The notes under the pieces: model-generated
What the model was told of the DNA's origin: nothing
Database searches by the model: none
Seen by the model: only the letters and a program-made list of their open reading frames with translations
From: Imbricaverruca yamaguchii
Taxonomy: Eukaryota > Arthropoda > Thecostraca > Neoverrucidae
Length of the DNA stretch: 64,000 nucleotides
Direction: 5' to 3'
Assembly: GCA_034440575.1 (NCBI GenBank)
Contig: JAOTOL010001506.1
Location: 992,501 to 1,056,500, forward strand
Translations under genes and position numbers: made by a program
Part shown: in pieces, positions 60,500 to 64,000 of the stretch
How positions within the stretch are numbered: the stretch's first letter is position 1
How the letters are laid out: each line of letters opens with the position of its first letter

Positions 60500-60882
60500 T
60501 TATACTTTTTCTCGTTTTTTTTTAGTGGCCTCGTGCCTCGGAGGTCTTGCTCTGGGTGCTTCTCCCGGCCAGATAGGTTCGGGTATTACGATTTTTAGTC
60601 GGTTCACGTGGACCCTGTGAATTTTCCCCAGGCGTCGCGGGTGTTCGACCAGGTAGTTCAAAGGGCCCGTTTCCGTACTACGCGGTATCCTGGTTTCCAT
60701 GGCCGATGGAGTTTCTTGGTTTGGCCTTCCTGCACCCGTTCGTCCAATAGCAGGACTTCGTCGCCGACCTTTAGTTCTGACGGTTTGCTCCGGCGGTCGT
60801 GGTACCGTTTCTGAGCCTCGTGGGCTTCAAATAGCCTCTTCCGCACAACTGAGAAGGTGCGGGTGCATGCGGTTGATGGCAT
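60500..60882 (-). pseudogene. Integrase C-terminal GPY/F module
   Basis: Two overlapping frames: first RRSKPSELKVGDEVLLLD and HRPWKPGYRVVRK, then after a frameshift near 60690 NYLVEHPRR and VHVNRLKI. These are the SH3-like GPY/F module residues of Ty3/Gypsy integrases. Confidence 0.75.
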
Positions 60883-61740
60883 CGGGAGTGGTTCTTCTCA
60901 CTTCGAGGGCAGGTTTGTGGTAGTCTTGCCAGTGCTCCCGAAGCATCAGGTCCAAAGGTGCGCGACAGGGACGGAGGAACATTAGAAAGAATGGAGCTTC
61001 TTGGGTGGTTGGCTGGGTCGTGGCCCTGTAGGCGTGCATGACGTAGGGTAAGTATACATCCCAGTCACGCTGATGTTCCGCAATGAATGCTCGCAACATT
61101 GAAGCCAGGGTACGGTTGAAGCGTTCGCATAACCCATGAAACTGCGGATGGTAAGGTGTCGTGAAGAGTTGGGTGGTTTGGAGTAGGCGGAAAAGTTCTT
61201 TCAATAAGCCGGATCTGAAGTTGCTGCTATTGTCCGATATGATCCTCTCGGGCAAGCCGTACTCCAGGAACTTGTCCATGAGGACACGGGCGGTGGTGGC
61301 AGCGGTCTGATCTCGTGTGGCGATGGCCAGAACATATCTGGTTAAGTAGTCTGTTAGAACAATGACGTACTTGTTTCCACCCGCCGTCTGCGGCAACGGA
61401 CCGAGGACGTCCACTGCCACCGTGTGCCAGGCTCCCAGTGGCTCTGGCATATTGCCAAGGGGCGCCTTCGCCTTGATTCCTCTGTCCTTCTTCTGGCAAA
61501 CGGCGCAGCCCTGGACGTATCGGTGGCACGTGGTGTACATGTGCTTGAAGAAGTACTTAGTTCGCAAATTGCTGAGCGTTTTCTGAACCTTGAGGTGCCC
61601 TGCGTGGGCGTCTCGTACAGCTACGGGCACCAGTGTCTGTGGAAGCACCAGTCGGCGAATCTCTTCTCCAGTGACGTCGCAGGCCAGTTCCTCTAGTATG
61701 CCGTCGGCGGCGATCTGAAAACTATGGTCCCGGGCCCAAG
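60827..61740 (-). pseudogene. Ty3/Gypsy integrase
   Basis: HHCC zinc-binding region (DAHAGHLK.. then CAVCQ). The catalytic core has all three acidic residues: AVDVLGPLP (Asp), SDNSSNFRS (Asp) and GLCERFNRTLASMLR (Glu), with YHPQFHGL just before the last. Integrase joins retroelement cDNA to host DNA. The frame is open to a stop at 60827, upstream of the GPY/F module, so the C-terminus is separated by a lesion. Upstream coding continues to about 61740 in the same frame. Confidence 0.88.
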
Positions 61741-61761
61741 GACCTTTCCTGCTTCCCTCGG

Positions 61762-62510
61762 TTATGGCGCGTACCAGATGTTGACAGTCTGCATCCTCGT
61801 TTTGGAGGTTCTGCAGCTGTTCTCGATCAATCCATGGTGGTGAGCTTGAGTCTCTTCTCCCAGTAGGGTACCCTGCTGAGGGTTAGCCGATGCTGGTCCT
61901 CTCTCCTCACCAGGCTGGGTTTGGCGCCCTTCTCTACCAGTCGCTGCTCCGGGCCGATCAGCCGACTCTCCCTGGTTACTGCTGGGCCCGGCTACCGTCG
62001 GGAATAGTGAATGGTCGGGTGTTTCGGGCCATGCCTGTCGCATCGTAACTGCTCCGCATTCTTTGTCTCCTTCCTTCGCTTGCTCATCTGTCAGTGCTTC
62101 TTCGTAGAGTCGAGAGAGGAAGTCCGCATTCTTGTGTTGGGTGCCAGGTTTGTGGCGAATATCCAGGTCGTACTCCATAAGTGCTTGGCGCCACCGCTGA
62201 AGACGTGGTGTCAGGTTTTTTGTGGTCATCAGCCATTTCAGAGCCCAGTGGTCCGTGATGACTTCCATTCTCCGTCCAAGAATATAATCCCGGAAGTGCT
62301 TGACGGCCCAGACTAGAGCGAAGCATTCGGACTCACATGCCGAGTAGTTCTTTTCCAAAGGCCCCGTCTTCTTGGAGGCGTAGGCGATGATCCGCTCCTT
62401 GGCATCCCCCATTCGTTGGCCGAGAACAGCTCCGAGACCCGTGGCGCTGGCGTCAGTCATTAAGACGAAGGGCTTAGAGAAATCAGGCAGCGCTAGCACA
62501 CTTCTCATTC
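61762..62510 (-). pseudogene. Ty3/Gypsy RNase H and linker
   Basis: Genuine homology starts at about 62505, with VLALPDFSKPFVLMTDAS (first Asp), then ACESECFALVWAVKHF (Glu), VITDHWALKWL (Asp) and RHKPGTQHKNADFLSR. It is one base out of frame with the RT (frameshift at about 62505). A Gly/Gln-rich linker follows and the frame ends at 61762. Integrase is in another frame. Confidence 0.88.
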
Positions 62511-63259
62511 GTGAGCGCATCTTTGAGATCGTCGAATGCGTCCTGCTGCGCCGGACCCCAGTTGAACAGTACCTCCTTCTTGGTGAGCTCCGTGAGTGGC
62601 CGTGCCCGTCGGCTGAAGTCAGGGACGAATACCCGGTAGTAAGAGGCCATGCCAAGCAGGGATCTCACCGCTTTCACTGTTTCCGGTGGGCGGAGATTTT
62701 TGATGACCTCGATGTTGCCTGGATCGGGCCGAATCTCTCCTGGAGAACTGATGTGTCCCAAGTATTTCACTTCCCCCTTTGCGAACACGCATTTTGAAGG
62801 TTTCAGCTTCATTCCCGCCTCACGAAGTCGCTGGAAGATCAGTTTGAGATGTCCGAGGTGTTCAGCCAAGGATCGAGAAAAGCAAATGATGTCGTCTATA
62901 AAGAGGTGGCAGAATCGTCCCGTATTGCCGGACAGAACATGTGACATCAGTCTCTGATAAGTCGCAGGAACATTTTTGAGACCGAAAGGTAACTTAATGA
63001 AGTGAAAGAGTCCTAGGAAACACCTGAAAGCCGTCTTGTGTCTGTCCCGCTCAACCATCTTGACTTGCCAGTATCCTTGCTGGCAGTCGAGGCAACTTAA
63101 AATCTTCCCTTCTCCCATGGTGTCGAAGGTTTCGTTTCTGTTCAACCACGGGCAATTCCGCCGAATGTGGCCCGAACGGTGGCAGTGGAAGCATCGGCCG
63201 TGGTCGAAATCTTCGCGTTCTTGCCGGTCCAGCGCGTATCCCCAGGGGTTGTTGGGCAT
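62510..63259 (-). pseudogene. Gag zinc knuckle fused to truncated RT by internal deletion
   Basis: One open frame (start 63259). CFHCHRSGHIRRNC at residues 23-36 is a CX2CX4HX4C gag knuckle. By about residue 45 it runs directly into RT: LDCQQGYWQVKM (motif A, 63090), LPFGLKNVPATYQRLM (motif B), FIDDIICFS (motif C, about 62896) and LGMASYYRVFVPDFS. Protease (no DTG/DSG) and RT fingers are missing, several hundred residues in family terms, yet the frame is maintained across the junction near 63130. Motif C is FIDD instead of the usual YxDD. Confidence 0.88.
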
Positions 63260-63399
63260 ACCACGGGAGCGCCCCCATTAGGCCTGGGGCTTCGGCCCTC
63301 CTGGGGTAGATACGCGATTCCTCTTAGCCCACTCGGGTCGCCTTGGAAGAGGGAGCGGCTCCTCATAGCATCCCTCGCCGCCGCTTTCTTCCTGTACGT

Positions 63400-64000
63400 G
63401 TCTCCGATGGGCGGGGCCGTACGCCCGCCCGGGCACGAGGCCTTGGACGGGCTCCGTCGGTGTCTTCTTCACTCTCATCGACTGGGTCGCCATATCTTAC
63501 CGTTTTTAGTTGACCCCTAGCGCGTTGATTGCCGCGTCGATCCTGGTCCTTTGTCAGTGCTTCCTCGGTGATGTTTTTTTTCAGTCCTGGCGTGATCCCT
63601 TAAGTCCAGTGCGGCGACTATTCGTTCAACGAGACCCTTGGTGGCAGCGTTCTCAGGGCCAATTTGATAGCAACTCAACACTTCCTCTTCCTTATAGGCT
63701 GCCTCTAAGGCCTCCTCTTCGGCGGCTGCTTCAATGGCTTCATCAAATGTTTTGCATTTTTTATCCATACCATCTGTCTTAGACTGCTTCTTAGACCCCG
63801 TTCGAAATTGGCCCTGCGGAAACAGTCCAGCATAACCCCCCGAGCTTCCCTGCTGGCCTCCGGGCGATCTTCTCCCGATGGGTCGCCCCCTTCCACGTCT
63901 CGGGTCTTGACCTTTGAGGCTACAAATGGATTATCCCCTAAAGCCAGTAGTGATAATTTACGTACCGCTCGGGCCCATTCCTGGACCGTTTTGGCACATT
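63400..64000 (-). pseudogene. Gag capsid C-terminal region
   Basis: Minus-strand frames include CFRRANFERGLRSSL and MDKKCKTFDEAIEAAAEEE, a helix-rich pattern seen before the zinc knuckle in Ty3/Gypsy gag. The two halves are in different frames (change near 63705-63770). The N-terminus lies beyond the window. Confidence 0.6.

Larger units (their letters stand above)
59506..64000 (-). mobile_element. Ty3/Gypsy retroelement, decayed, running off the right edge
   Basis: Domain order from right to left on the minus strand: gag capsid end, CCHC knuckle, RT, RNase H, integrase, GPY/F module, pol tail, envelope-like frame. That order (integrase after RNase H) defines Ty3/Gypsy. Protease and the first part of RT are deleted, several frameshifts are present, and no LTR is visible, so it is non-functional. 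The 5' LTR and most of gag lie beyond 64000. Confidence 0.9.

Overview
The window is animal nuclear DNA with no prokaryotic features. Genes are split by GT-AG introns, most sequence is non-coding, and the recognisable coding is dominated by non-LTR retrotransposons, DNA transposons and one Ty3/Gypsy retroelement. An invertebrate fits best (CR1-like, I-like and Jockey/LOA-like LINEs, 'TGACCTTGACCT'-rich repeats, scattered TAACC motifs), but I cannot name the phylum from sequence alone.

The one clear host gene is nuclear transport factor 2 (NTF2/NUTF2), plus strand, four coding exons at 43042-43149, 48419-48490, 52793-52891 and 54563-54679. It encodes a complete 131-residue protein with consensus splice sites and conserved Ran-binding residues.

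Layout. 1-2.7 kb: minus-strand ORF1 remnants of a Jockey/LOA-type LINE. 3.1-6.2 kb: an 11-bp minisatellite split by a CR1-like LINE, which is itself split by a younger antisense copy of the same family. 8.2-9.1 kb: a non-autonomous inverted-repeat element. 9.4-10.6 kb: eight 154-bp tandem units bracketed by a 16-bp inverted repeat. 11.9-15.7 kb: first copy of an anonymous duplicated segment. 17.2-17.6 kb: a tRNA-derived repeat. 22.5-31.2 kb: a three-level nest, in which an inverted-repeat element holds a 4.1-kb CR1 LINE (ORF1 esterase, ORF2 EN-RT), which holds a 4116-bp DNA transposon with 335-bp terminal inverted repeats, 8-bp target duplications and a spliced transposase gene. 31.8-36.4 kb: an LTR element without recognisable coding. 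37.7-42.6 kb: second copy of the duplicated segment, interrupted by an RNase H-bearing I-like LINE. 43-54.7 kb: NTF2, with a SINE, a hAT-like MITE and a reverse transcriptase relic in its introns. 56-57.7 kb: tandem and inverted repeats. 59.5-64 kb: a decayed minus-strand Ty3/Gypsy element (gag, RT, RNase H, integrase, then an envelope-like reading frame), running off the right edge.

No operon or pathway logic links these parts; apart from NTF2 the window is a record of insertions into older insertions. The most novel-looking item is the 4.1-kb transposon at 23689-27804, whose transposase I could not assign confidently to a superfamily. The envelope-like frame and the inverted-repeat-bracketed satellite come next.
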